Below, one piece after another: positions 23,430-36,631 of a stretch of 64,000 nt of DNA. The stretch covers positions 11,408,001-11,472,000 of the forward strand of contig NW_027478167.1 of NCBI RefSeq assembly GCF_051020975.1, in the 5' to 3' direction. The position numbers and the translations under genes were made by a program. Positions within the stretch are counted from its first letter, which is position 1. Every line of letters begins with the position of its first letter. Source of the DNA: Osmia lignaria lignaria (Eukaryota > Arthropoda > Insecta > Hymenoptera > Megachilidae). Under the pieces are notes generated by a model that searched no databases, had not been told where the DNA came from, and worked only from the letters and a program-made list of their open reading frames with translations.

Positions 23430-26327
23430 TTGCAGATTCAGCTCAAAGGAACTGGCCTGACGGACATATTTCGAGATATTTCTTCTTCTTGTTGTTCTTC
23501 CTCTGCACAGCTAAGCTGGAAGTGGCATTTGCAGCTCGCAATATTGCAGAGTTATCTCACAGAAAGGGGCCACGGTGTTTCTGTATCTCTATTATGTTGG
23601 TGCGGCTTCGGAACTTTTAAATATCTTGATATATCTCGAGAACTAAGCATCTGATCAAAAAATATCATAGAACATAAAAAGTAGGAAACTTAATTCTCTA
23701 CAAAAAAGGTCTCTTAACATTTTGCCATAGCTCGCTTCGTTTCCGAGATATTTGCATATTTATCTCAAGGGAAGGGGCCTGACGGACATATTTCGAGATA
23801 TTTCTTCTTCTTGTTGTTCTTCTTCTGCACAGCTAAGCTGGAAGTGGCATTTGCGGCTCGCACTAGTGCAGAGTTATCTCAAAGAAAGGGGCCACGGTGT
23901 TTCTGTATCTCTATTATGTTGGTGCGGCTTCGGAACTTTTAAATATCTCGATATATCTCGAAAACTACGCTTCTGATCAAAAAATATCATAGAACATAAA
24001 TTGTAGGAAATATAATTCTCTACAAAAAAGGTCTCTTAACATTTTGCCATAGCTCTCTTCGTTTCCGAGATATTTGCAGATTTATCTCAAGGGAAGGGGC
24101 CTGACGGACATATTTCGAGATATTTCTTCTTCTTGTTGTTCTTCTTCTGCACAGCTAAGCTGGAAGTGGCATTTGCAGCTCGCAATAGTGCAGAGTTATC
24201 TCAAAGAAAGGGGCCACGGTGTTTCTGTATCTCTATTATGTTGGTGCGGCTTCGGAACTTTTAAATATCTTGATATATCTCGAGAACTACGCGTCTGATC
24301 AAAAAATATCATAGAACATAAAAAGTAGGAAACATAATTCTCTACCACAACGGTCTCTTAACATTTTGCCACAGCTCGCTTCGTTTCCGAGATATTTGCA
24401 TATTTATCTCAAGGGAAGGGGCCTGACGGACATATTTCGAGATATTTCTTCTTCTTGTTGTTCTTCTTCTGCACAGCTAAGCTGGAAGTGGCATTTGCGG
24501 CTCGCACTAGTGCAGAGTTATCTCAAAGAAAGGGGCCACGGTGTTTCTATATCTCTATTATGTTGGTGCGGCTTCGGAACTTTTAAATATCTCGATATAT
24601 CTCGAAAACTACGCTTCTGATCAAAAAATATCATAGAACATAAATTGTAGGAAACATAATTCTCTACAAAAAAGGTCTCTTAACATTTTGCCATAGCTCG
24701 CTTCGTTTCCGAGATATTTGCAGATTTATCTCAAGGGAAGGGGCCTAACGGACATATTTCGAGATATTTCTTCTTCTTGTTGTTCTTCTTCTGCACAGCT
24801 AAACTGGAAGTGGCATTTCCAGCTCGCAATAGTGCAGAGTTATCTCAAAGAAAGGGGCCACGGTGTTTCTGTATCTCTATTATGTTGGTGCGGCTTCGGA
24901 ACTTTTAAATATCTTGATATATCTCGAGAACTACGCATCTGATCAAAAAATATCATAGAACATAAAAAGTAGGAAACTTAATTCTCTACAAAAAAGGTCT
25001 CTTAACATTTTGCCATAGCTCGCTTCGTTTCCGAGATATTTGCAGATTTATCTCAAGGGAAGGGGCCTGACGGACATATTTCGAGATATTTCTTCTTCTT
25101 GTTGTTCTTCTTCTGCACAGCTAAGCTGGAAGTGGCATTTGCGGCTCGCACTAGTGCAGAGTTATCTCAAAGAAAGGGGCCACGGTGTTTCTGTATCTCT
25201 ATTATGTTGGTGCGGCTTCGGAACTTTTAAATATCTTGATATATCTCGAGAACTACGCATCTGATCAAAAAATATCATAGAACATAAAAAGTAGGAAACT
25301 TAATTCTCTACAAAAAAGGTCTCTTAACATTTTGCCATAGATCGCTTCGTTTCCGAGATATTTGCAGATATATCTCAAGGGAAGGGGCCTGACGGACATA
25401 TTTCGAGATATTTCTTCTTCTTGTTGTTCTTCCTCTGCACAGCTAAGCTGGAAGTGGCATTTGCAGCTCGCAATAGTGCAGAGTTATCTCAAAGAAAGGG
25501 GCCACGGTGTTTCTGTATCTCTATTATGTTGGTGCGGCTTCGGAACTTTTAAATATCTTGATATATCTCGAGAACTACGCATCTGATCAAAAAATATCAT
25601 AGAACATAAAAAGTAGGAAACGTAATTCTCTACAAAAAAGGTCTCTTAATATTTTGCCACAGCTCGCTTCGTTTCCGAGATATTTGCATATATATCTCAA
25701 GGGAAGGGGCCTGACGGACATGTTTCGAGATATTTCTTCTTCTTGTTGTTCTTCTTCTGCACAGCTAAGCTGGAAGTGGCATTTGCGGCTCGCACTAGTG
25801 CAGAGTTATCTCAAAGAAAGGGGCCACGGTGTTTCTGTATCTCTATTATGTTGGTGCGGCTTCGGAACTTTTAAATATCTTGATATATCTCGAGAACTAC
25901 GCATCTGATCAAAAAATATCATAGAACATAAAAAGTAGGAAACATAATTCTCTACAAAAAAGGTCTCTTAACATTTTGCCATAGCTCGCTTCGTTTCCGA
26001 GATATTTGCAGATTTATCTCAAGGGAAGGGGCCTGACGGACATATTTCGAGATATTTCTTCTTCTTGTTGTTCTTCTTCTGCACAGCTAAGCTGGAAGTG
26101 GCATTTGCGGCTCGCACTAGTGCAGAGTTATCTCAAAGAAAGGGGCCACGGTGTTTCTGTATCTCTATTATGTTGGTGCGGCTTCGGAACTTTTAAATAT
26201 CTTGATATATCTCGAGAACTACGCATCTGATCAAAAAATATCATAGAACATAAAAAGTAGGAAACTTAATTCTCTACAAAAAAGGTCTCTTAACATTTTG
26301 CCATAGCTCGCTTCGTTTCCGAGATAT
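23430..26327 (+). repeat. Mosaic segment joining the 13-monomer and 9-monomer HOR domains
   Basis: Nine monomers assembled from classes seen elsewhere. 23430-24073 resembles 15380-16023. 24074 and 24396 resemble monomers 568 and 1212. 24718 has the CTAAACTGG/TTTCCAGCTCGC class. 25362-26005 resembles 1856-2499, including the linked CGTAATTC and TTAATATTTTGCCACAG variants. Confidence 0.7.
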
Positions 26328-29225
26328 TTGCATATTTATCTCAAGGGAAGGGGCCTGACGGACATATTTCGAGATATTTCTTCTTCTTGTTGTTCTTCTT
26401 CTGCACAGCTAAGCTGGAAGTGGCATTTGCGGCACGCACTAGTGCAGAGTTATCTCAAAGAAAGGGGCCACGGTGTTTCTGTATCTCTATTATGTTGGTG
26501 CGGCTTCGGAACTTTTAAATATCTCGATATATCTCGAAAACTACGCTTCTGATCAAAAAATATCATAGAACATAAAAAGTAGGAAACTTAATTCTCTACA
26601 AAAAAGGTCTCTCAACATTTTGCCATAGCTCGCTTCGTTTCCGAGATATTTGCAGATTTATCTCAAGGGAAGGGGCCTAACGGACATATTTCGAGATATT
26701 TCTTCTTCTTGTTGTTCTTCTTCTGCACAGCTAAACTGGAAGTGGCATTTCCAGCTCGCAATAGTGCAGAGTTATCTCAAAGAAAGGGGCCACGGTGTTT
26801 CTGTATCTCTATTATGTTGGTGCGGCTTCGGAACTTTTAAATATCTTGATATATCTCGAGAACTACGCATCTGATCAAAAAATATCATAGAACATAAAAA
26901 GTAGGAAACTTAATTCTCTACAAAAAAGGTCTCTCAACATTTTGCCATAGCTCGCTTCGTTTCCGAGATATTTGCAGATTTATCTCAAGGGAAGGGGCCT
27001 AACGGACATATTTCGAGATATTTCTTCTTCTTGTTGTTCTTCTTCTGCACAGCTAAACTGGAAGTGGCATTTCCAGCTCGCAATAGTGCAGAGTTATCTC
27101 AAAGAAAGGGGCCACGGTGTTTCTGTATCTCTATTATGTTGGTGCGGCTTCGGAACTTTTAAATATCTTGATATATCTCGAGAACTACGCATCTGATCAA
27201 AAAATATCATAGAACATAAAAAGTAGGAAACTTAATTCTCTACAAAAAAGGTCTCTTAACATTTTGCCATAGCTCGCTTCGTTTCCGAGATATTTGCAGA
27301 TTTAACTCAAGGGAAGGGGCCTGACGGACATATTTCGAGATATTTCTTCTTCTTGTTGTTCTTCTTCTGCACAGCTAAGCTGGAAGTGGCATTTGCGGCT
27401 CGCACTAGTGCAGAGTTATCTCAAAGAAAGGGGCCACGGTGTTTCTGTATCTCTATTATGTTGGTGCGGCTTCGGAACTTTTAAATATCTTGATATATCT
27501 CGAGAACTACGCATCTGATCAAAAAATATCATAGAACATAAAAAGTAGGAAACTTAATTCTCTACAAAAAAGGTCTCTTAACATTTTGCCATAGCTCGCT
27601 TCGTTTCCGAGATATTTGCAGATATATCTCAAGGGAAGGGGCCTGACGGACATGTTTCGAGATATTTCTTCTTCTTGTTGTTCTTCTTCTGCACAGCTAA
27701 GCTGGAAGTGGCATTTGCGGCTCGCACTAGTGCAGAGTTATCTCAAAGAAAGGGGCCACGGTGTTTCTGTATCTCTATTATGTTGGTGCGGCTTCGGAAC
27801 TTTTAAATATCTTGATATATCTCGAGAACTACGCATCTGATCAAAAAATATCATAGAACATAAAAAGTAGGAAACTTAATTCTCTACAAAAAAGGTCTCT
27901 TAACATTTTGCCATAGCTCGCTTCGTTTCCGAGATATTTGCAGATTTATCTCAAGGGAAGGGGCCTGACGGACATATTTCGAGATATTTCTTCTTCTTGT
28001 TGTTCTTCCTCTGCACAGCTAAGCTGGAAGTGGCATTTGCAGCTCGCAATAGTGCAGAGTTATCTCAAAGAAAGGGGCCACGGTGTTTCTGTATCTCTAT
28101 TATGTTGGTGCGGCTTCGGAACTTTTAAATATCTTGATATATCTCGAGAACTACGCATCTGATCAAAAAATATCATAGAACATAAAAAGTAGGAAACTTA
28201 ATTCTCTACAAAAAAGGTCTCTTAACATTTTGCCATAGCTCGCTTCGTTTCCGAGATATTTGCAGATTTATCTCAAGGGAAGGGGCCTGACGGACATATT
28301 TCGAGATATTTCTTCTTCTTGTTGTTCTTCTTCTGCACAGCTAAGCTGGAAGTGGCATTTGCGGCTCGCACTAGTGCAGAGTTATCTCAAAGAAAGGGGC
28401 CACGGTGTTTCTGTATCTCTATTATGTTGGTGCGGCTTCGGAACTTTTAAATATCTTGATATATCTCGAGAACTACGCATCTGATCAAAAAATATCATAG
28501 AACATAAAAAGTAGGAAACTTAATTCTCTACAAAAAAGGTCTCTTAACATTTTGCCATAGCTCGCTTCGTTTCCGAGATATTTGCAGATTTATCTCAAGG
28601 GAAGGGGCCTGACGGACATATTTCGAGATATTTCTTCTTCTTGTTGTTCTTCCTCTGCACAGCTAAGCTGGAAGTGGCATTTGCAGCTCGCAATAGTGCA
28701 GAGTTATCTCAAAGAAAGGGGCCACGGTGTTTCTGTATCTCTATTATGTTGGTGCGGCTTCGGAACTTTTAAATATCTTGATATATCTCGAGAACTACGC
28801 ATCTGATCAAAAAATATCATAGAACATAAAAAGTAGGAAACTTAATTCTCTACAAAAAAGGTCTCTTAACATTTTGCCATAGCTCGCTTCGTTTCCGAGA
28901 TATTTGCAGATTTATCTCAAGGGAAGGGGCCTGACGGACATATTTCGAGATATTTCTTCTTCTTGTTGTTCTTCTTCTGCACAGCTAAGCTGGAAGTGGC
29001 ATTTGCGGCTCGCACTAGTGCAGAGTTATCTCAAAGAAAGGGGCCACGGTGTTTCTGTATCTCTATTATGTTGGTGCGGCTTCGGAACTTTTAAATATCT
29101 TGATATATCTCGAGAACTACGCATCTGATCAAAAAATATCATAGAACATAAAAAGTAGGAAACTTAATTCTCTACAAAAAAGGTCTCTTAACATTTTGCC
29201 ATAGCTCGCTTCGTTTCCGAGATAT
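26328..29225 (+). repeat. HOR of nine monomers (2898 bp)
   Basis: The order begins with the GCGGCACGCAC monomer (26328), two consecutive CTAAACTGG/TTTCCAGC monomers (26650, 26972), the TTTAACTC monomer (27294) and the GACATGTTT monomer (27616). A two-monomer pair (27938-28581) is then duplicated at 28582-29225. The same order restarts at 29226, 2898 bp later. Confidence 0.85.
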
Positions 29226-31479
29226 TTGCATATTTATCTCAAGGGAAGGGGCCTGACGGACATATTTCGAGATATTTCTTCTTCTTGTTGTTCTTCTTCT
29301 GCACAGCTAAGCTGGAAGTGGCATTTGCGGCACGCACTAGTGCAGAGTTATCTCAAAGAAAGGGGCCACGGTGTTTCTGTATCTCTATTATGTTGGTGCG
29401 GCTTCGGAACTTTTAAATATCTCGATATATCTCGAAAACTACGCTTCTGATCAAAAAATATCATAGAACATAAAAAGTAGGAAACTTAATTCTCTACAAA
29501 AAAGGTCTCTCAACATTTTGCCATAGCTCGCTTCGTTTCCGAGATATTTGCAGATTTATCTCAAGGGAAGGGGCCTAACGGACATATTTCGAGATATTTC
29601 TTCTTCTTGTTGTTCTTCTTCTGCACAGCTAAACTGGAAGTGGCATTTCCAGCTCGCAATAGTGCAGAGTTATCTCAAAGAAAGGGGCCACGGTGTTTCT
29701 GTATCTCTATTATGTTGGTGCGGCTTCGGAACTTTTAAATATCTTGATATATCTCGAGAACTACGCATCTGATCAAAAAATATCATAGAACATAAAAAGT
29801 AGGAAACTTAATTCTCTACAAAAAAGGTCTCTCAACATTTTGCCATAGCTCGCTTCGTTTCCGAGATATTTGCAGATTTATCTCAAGGGAAGGGGCCTAA
29901 CGGACATATTTCGAGATATTTCTTCTTCTTGTTGTTCTTCTTCTGCACAGCTAAACTGGAAGTGGCATTTCCAGCTCGCAATAGTGCAGAGTTATCTCAA
30001 AGAAAGGGGCCACGGTGTTTCTGTATCTCTATTATGTTGGTGCGGCTTCGGAACTTTTAAATATCTTGATATATCTCGAGAACTACGCATCTGATCAAAA
30101 AATATCATAGAACATAAAAAGTAGGAAACTTAATTCTCTACAAAAAAGGTCTCTTAACATTTTGCCATAGCTCGCTTCGTTTCCGAGATATTTGCAGATT
30201 TAACTCAAGGGAAGGGGCCTGACGGACATATTTCGAGATATTTCTTCTTCTTGTTGTTCTTCTTCTGCACAGCTAAGCTGGAAGTGGCATTTGCGGCTCG
30301 CACTAGTGCAGAGTTATCTCAAAGAAAGGGGCCACGGTGTTTCTGTATCTCTATTATGTTGGTGCGGCTTCGGAACTTTTAAATATCTTGATATATCTCG
30401 AGAACTACGCATCTGATCAAAAAATATCATAGAACATAAAAAGTAGGAAACTTAATTCTCTACAAAAAAGGTCTCTTAACATTTTGCCATAGCTCGCTTC
30501 GTTTCCGAGATATTTGCAGATATATCTCAAGGGAAGGGGCCTGACGGACATGTTTCGAGATATTTCTTCTTCTTGTTGTTCTTCTTCTGCACAGCTAAGC
30601 TGGAAGTGGCATTTGCGGCTCGCACTAGTGCAGAGTTATCTCAAAGAAAGGGGCCACGGTGTTTCTGTATCTCTATTATGTTGGTGCGGCTTCGGAACTT
30701 TTAAATATCTTGATATATCTCGAGAACTACGCATCTGATCAAAAAATATCATAGAACATAAAAAGTAGGAAACTTAATTCTCTACAAAAAAGGTCTCTTA
30801 ACATTTTGCCATAGCTCGCTTCGTTTCCGAGATATTTGCAGATTTATCTCAAGGGAAGGGGCCTGACGGACATATTTCGAGATATTTCTTCTTCTTGTTG
30901 TTCTTCCTCTGCACAGCTAAGCTGGAAGTGGCATTTGCAGCTCGCAATAGTGCAGAGTTATCTCAAAGAAAGGGGCCACGGTGTTTCTGTATCTCTATTA
31001 TGTTGGTGCGGCTTCGGAACTTTTAAATATCTTGATATATCTCGAGAACTACGCATCTGATCAAAAAATATCATAGAACATAAAAAGTAGGAAACTTAAT
31101 TCTCTACAAAAAAGGTCTCTTAACATTTTGCCATAGCTCGCTTCGTTTCCGAGATATTTGCAGATTTATCTCAAGGGAAGGGGCCTGACGGACATATTTC
31201 GAGATATTTCTTCTTCTTGTTGTTCTTCTTCTGCACAGCTAAGCTGGAAGTGGCATTTGCGGCTCGCACTAGTGCAGAGTTATCTCAAAGAAAGGGGCCA
31301 CGGTGTTTCTGTATCTCTATTATGTTGGTGCGGCTTCGGAACTTTTAAATATCTTGATATATCTCGAGAACTACGCATCTGATCAAAAAATATCATAGAA
31401 CATAAAAAGTAGGAAACTTAATTCTCTACAAAAAAGGTCTCTTAACATTTTGCCATAGCTCGCTTCGTTTCCGAGATAT
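29226..31479 (+). repeat. Seven-monomer version of the nine-monomer HOR (2254 bp)
   Basis: Same order as 26328-29225, but the two-monomer pair is present once. The next cycle begins with the GCGGCACGCAC monomer at 31480 and is then abandoned. The 9-to-7 difference is a clean gain or loss of one dimer (644 bp), showing crossover in register with whole monomers. Confidence 0.85.
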
Positions 31480-32445
31480 TTGCATATTTATCTCAAGGGA
31501 AGGGGCCTGACGGACATATTTCGAGATATTTCTTCTTCTTGTTGTTCTCGTTCTGCACAGCTAAGCTGGAAGTGGCATTTGCGGCACGCACTAGTGCAGA
31601 GTTATCTCAAAGAAAGGGGCCACGGTGTTTCTGTATCTCTATTATGTTGGTGCGGCTTCGGAACTTTTAAATATCTCGATATATCTCGAAAACTACGCTT
31701 CTGATCAAAAAATATCATAGAACATAAAAAGTAGGAAACTTAATTCTCTACAAAAAAGGTCTCTCAACATTTTGCCATAGCTCGCTTCGTTTCCGAGATA
31801 TTTGCAGATTTATCTCATGGGAAGGGGCCTAACGGACATATTTCGAGATATTTCTTCTTCTTGTTGTTCTTCTTCTGCACAGCTAAACTGGAAGTGGCAT
31901 TTCCAGCTCGCAATAGTGCAGAGTTATCTCAAAGAAAGGGGCCACGGTGTTTCTGTATCTCTATTATGTTGGTGCGGCTTCGGAACTTTTAAATATCTTG
32001 ATATATCTCGAGAACTACGCATCTGATCAAAAAATATCATAGAACATAAAAAGTAGGAAACTTAATTCTCTACAAAAAAGGTCTCTTAACATTTTGCCAT
32101 AGCTCGCTTCGTTTCCGAGATATTTGCAGATTCAGCTCAAAGGAACTGGCCTGACGGACATATTTCGAGATATTTCTTCTTCTTGTTGTTCTTCCTCTGC
32201 ACAGCTAAGCTGGAAGTGGCATTTGCAGCTCGCACTAGTGCAGAGTTATCCCAAAGAAAGGGGCCACGGTGTTTCTGTATCTCTATTATGTTGGTGCGGC
32301 TTCGGAACTTTTAAATATCTCGATATATCTCGAAAACTACGCTTCTGATCAAAAAATATCATAGAACATAAATTGTAGAAAACATAATTCTCTACAAAAA
32401 AGGTCTCTTAACATTTTGCCATAGCTCGCTTCGTTTCCGAGATAT
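31480..32445 (+). repeat. Three monomers at the end of the seven-monomer HOR domain
   Basis: 31480 repeats the start of the 9/7-monomer HOR but has GTTCTCGTTCTGC in the triplet tract. 31802 is the TTTCCAGC class with CTCATGGGAAG. 32124 is a TTCAGCTCAAAGG class monomer with TATCCCAAAG. The next monomer opens the third copy of the four-monomer block. Confidence 0.7.
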
Positions 32446-33733
32446 TTGCAGATTTATCTCAAGGGAAGGGGCCTGACGGACATATTTCGAGATATTTCTT
32501 CTTCTTGTTGTTCTTCTTCTGCACAGCTAAGCTGGAAGTGGCATTTGCGGCTCGCACTAGTGCAGAGTTATCTCAAAGAAAGGGGCCACGGTGTTTCTGT
32601 ATCCCTATTATGTTGGTGCGGCTTCGGAACTTTTAAATATCTCGATATATCTCGAAAACTACGCTTCTGATCAAAAAATATCATAGAACATAAATTGTAG
32701 GAAACATAATTCTCTACAAAAAACGTCTCTTAACATTTTGCCATAGCTCGCTTCGTTTCCGAGATATTTGCAGATTCAGCTCAAAGGAACTGGCCTGACG
32801 GACATATTTCGCGATATTTCTTCTTCTTGTTGTTCTTCCTCTGCACAGCTAAGCTGGAAGTGGCATTCGCAGCTCGCAATAGTGCAGAGTTATCTCAAAG
32901 AGAGGGGCCACGGTGTTTCTGTATCTCTATTATGTTGGTGCGGCTTCGGAACTTTTAAATATCTTGATATATTTCGAGAACTACGCATCTGATCAAAAAA
33001 TATCATAGAAGATAAAAAGTAGGAAACTTAATTCTCTACAGAAAAGGTCTCTTAACATTTCGCCATAGCTCGCTTCGTTTCCGAGATATTTGCAGATTTA
33101 TCTCAAGGGAAGGGGCCTGTCGGACATATTTCGAGATATTTCTTCTTCTTGTTGTTCTTCTTCTGCACAGCTAAGCTGGAAGTGGCATTTGCGGCTCGCA
33201 CTAGTGCAGAGTTATCTCAAAGAAAGGGGCCACGGTGTTTCTGTATCTCTATTATGTTGGTGCGGCTTCGGAACTTTTAAATATCTCGATATATCTCGAA
33301 AACTACGCTTCTGATCAAAAAATATCATAGAACATAAATTGTAGGGAACATAATTCTCTACAAAAAACGTCTCTTAACATTTTGCCATAGCTCGCTTCGA
33401 TTCCGAGATATTTGCAGATTCAGCTCAAAGGAACGGGCCTGACGGACATATTTCGAGATACTTCTTCTTCTTGTTGTTCTTCCTCTGCACAGCTAAGCTG
33501 GAAGTGGCATTTGCAGCTCGCAATAGTGCAGAGTTATCTCAAAGAAAGGGGCCACGGTGTTTCTGTATCTCTATTATGTTGGTGCGGCTTCGGAACTTTT
33601 AAATATCTTGATATATCTCGAGAACTACGCATCTGATCAAAAAATATCATAGAACATAAAAAGTAGGAAACTTAATTCTCTACAAAAAAGGTCTCTTAAC
33701 ATTTTGCCATAGCTCGCTTCGTTTCCGAGATAT
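32446..33733 (+). repeat. Third copy of a four-monomer block from the 13-monomer domain
   Basis: The block matches 16024-17311 and 20210-21497 with all their private variants: GTATCCCTATT, TTCGCGATATT, AAGAGAGGGG, GAAGATAAAAAG, ACATTTCGCC, GCCTGTCGG, TTCGATTCCG and GATACTTCTT. It is 16422 bp (51 monomers) from the first copy. Unlike the local HORs it sits outside its family domain, so it looks like a long-range exchange or a relic of an older, larger repeat. Confidence 0.85.
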
Positions 33734-34699
33734 TTGCAGATTTATCTCAAGGGAAGGGGCCTGACGGACATATTTCGAGATATTTCTTCTTCTTGTTGTT
33801 CTTCTTCTGCACAGCTAAGCTGGAAGTGGCATTTGCCCCTCGCACTAGTGCAGAGTTATCTCAACGAAAGGGGCCACGGTGTTTCTGTATCTCTATTATG
33901 TTGGTGCGGCTTCGGAACTTTTAAATATCTCGATATATCTCGAAAACTACGCTTCTGATCAAAAAATATCATAGAACATAAATTGTAGGAAGCATAATTC
34001 TCTACAAAAAAGGTCTCTTAACATTTTGCCATAGCTCGCTTCGTTTCCGAGATATTTGCAGATATATCTCAAGGGAAGGGGCCTGACGGACATATTTCGA
34101 GATATTTCTTCTTCTTGTTCTTCTTCTTCTGCACAGCTAAGCTGGAAGTGGCATTTACAGCTCGCAACAGTGCAGAGTTATCTCAAAGAAAGGGGCCACG
34201 GTGTTTCTGTATCTCTATTATGTTGGTGCGGCTTCGGAACTTTTAAATATCTTGATATATCTCGAGAACTACGCATCTGATCAAAAAATATCATAGAACA
34301 TGAAAAGTAGGAAACTTAATTCTCTACAAAAAAGGTCTCTTAACATTTTGCCATAGCTCTCTTCGTTTCCGAGATATTTGCAGATTTATCTCAAGGGAAG
34401 GGGCCTGACGGACATATTTCGAGATATTTCTTCTTCTTGTTGTTCTTCTTCTGCACAGCTAAGCTGGAAGTGGCATTTGCGGCTCGCACTAGTGCGGAGA
34501 TATCTCAAAGAAAGGGGCCACGGTGATTCTGTATCTCTATTATGTTGGTGCGGCTTTGGAACTTTTAAATATCTTGATATATCTCGAGAACTACGCGTCT
34601 GATAAAAAAATATCATAGAACATAAAAAGTAAGAAACATAATTCTCTACAAAAAAGGTCTCTTAACATTTTGCCATAGCTCGCTTCGTTTCCGAGATAT
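33734..34699 (+). repeat. Diverged monomers leading into the three-monomer HOR
   Basis: 33734 has TTTGCCCCTCGC and CTCAACGAAAG. 34056 has TTGTTCTTC in the triplet tract and TTTACAGCTCGCAACAG. 34378 has GTGCGGAGATATCTC and GGTGATTCTG, variants that recur in the trimer that follows, and lacks TGATCA (TGATAA). Confidence 0.75.
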
Positions 34700-36631
34700 T
34701 TGCAGATTTATCTCAAGGGAAGGGGCCTGACGGACATATTTCGAGATATTTCTTCTTCTTGTTGTTCTTCTTCTGCACAGCTAAGCTGGAAGTGGCATTT
34801 GCGGCTCGCACTAGCGCACAGTTATCTCAAAGAAAGGGGCCACGGTGTTTCTGTATCTCTATTATGTTGGTGCGTCTTCGGAACTTTTAAATATCTCGAT
34901 ATATCTCGAAAACTACGCTTCTGATCAAAAAATATCATAGAACGTAAATTGTAGGAAACATTATTCTCTACAAAAAAGGTCTCTTAACATTTTGCCATAG
35001 CTCGCTTCGTTTCCGAGATATTTGCAGATTCATCTCAAGGGAAGGGGTCTGACGGACATATTTCGAGATATTTCTTCTTCTTGTTGTCCTTCTTCTGCAC
35101 AGCTAAGCTCGAAGTGGCATTTGCAGCTCGCAATAGTGCAGAGTTATCTCAAAGAAAGGGGCCACGGTGTTTCTGTACCTCTATTATGTTGGTGCAGCTT
35201 CGGAACTTTTAAATATCTTGATATATCTCGAGAACTACGCATCTGATCAAAAAATATCATCGAACATAAAAAGTAGGAAACTTAATTCTCTACAAAAAAG
35301 GTCTCTTAACATTTTGCCATAGCTCGCTTCGTTTCCGAGATATTTGCAGATTTATCTCAAGGGAAGTGGCCTGACGGACATATTTCGAGATATTTCTTCT
35401 TCTTGTTGTTCTTCTTCTGCACAGCTAAGCTGGAAGTGGCATTTGCAGCTCGCAATAGTGCGGAGATATCTCAAAGAAAGGGGCCACGGTGATTCTGTAT
35501 CTCTATTATGTTGGTGCAGCTTTGGAACTTTTAAATATCTTGATATATCTCGAGAACTACGCGTCTGATCAAAAAATATCATAGAACATAAAAAGTAAGA
35601 AACATAATTCTCTACAAAAAAGGTCTCTTAACATTTTGCCATAGCTCGCTTCGTTTCCGAGATATTTGCAGATTTATCTCAAGGGAAGGGGCCTGACGGA
35701 CATATTTCGAGATATTTCTTCTTCTTGTTGTTCTTCTTCTGCACAGCTAAGCTGGAAGTGGCATTTGCGGCTCGCACTGGCGCACAGTTATCTCAAAGAA
35801 AGGGGCCACGGTGTTTCTGTATCTCTATTATGTTGGTGCGTCTTCGGAACTTTTAAATATCTCGATATATCTCGAAAACTACGCTTCTGATCAAAAAATA
35901 TCATAGAACGTAAATTGTAGGAAACATTATTCTCTACAAAAAAGGTCTCTTAACATTTTGCCATAGCTCGCTTCGTTTCCGAGATATTTGCAGATTCATC
36001 TCAAGGGAAGGGGTCTGACGGACATATTTCGAGATATTTCTTCTTCTTGTTGTCCTTCTTCTGCACAGCTAAGCTCGAAGTGGCATTTGCAGCTCGCAAT
36101 AGTGCAGAGTTATCTCAAAGAAAGAGGCCACGGTGTTTCTGTACCTCTATTATGTTGGTGCAGCTTCGGAACTTTTAAATATCTTGATATATCTCGAGAA
36201 CTACGCATCTGATCAAAAAATATCATCGAACATAAAAAGTAGGAAACTTAATTCTCTACAAAAAAGGTCTCTTAACATTTTGCCATAGCTCGCTTCGTTT
36301 CCGAGATATTTGCAGATTTATCTCAAGGGAAGTGGCCTGACGGACATATTTCGAGATATTTCTTCTTCTTGTTGTTCTTCTTCTGCACAGCTAAGCTGGA
36401 AGTGGCATTTGCAGCTCGCAATAGTGCGGAGATATCTCAAAGAAAGGGGCCACGGTGATTCTGTATCTCTATTATGTTGGTGCGGCTTTGGAACTTTTAA
36501 ATATCTTGATATATCTCGAGAACTACGCGTCTGATCAAAAAATATCATAGAACATAAAAAGTAAGAAACATAATTCTCTACAAAAAAGGTCTCTTAACAT
36601 TTTGCCATAGCTCGCTTCGTTTCCGAGATAT
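34700..36631 (+). repeat. Three-monomer HOR, two tandem copies (2 x 966 bp)
   Basis: Monomers 34700, 35022 and 35344 are repeated as 35666, 35988 and 36310. Shared markers: CGCACAGTTATC with GTGCGTCTTCGG in the first, TGTCCTTCTTCTGC with CTAAGCTCGAAG in the second, and GTGCGGAGATATCTC with GGTGATTCTG and AAAGTAAGAAAC in the third. The two trimers differ only at a few sites (for example GCACTAGCG versus GCACTGGCG). Confidence 0.85.

Noticed and set aside
34386..34616. Minus-strand open frames of about 76 codons beginning with ATG
   Set aside because: They are open only where GAGATATCTC replaces GAGTTATCTC; in ordinary copies a TAA on the minus strand interrupts the same frame. They are chance openings in a few variants.
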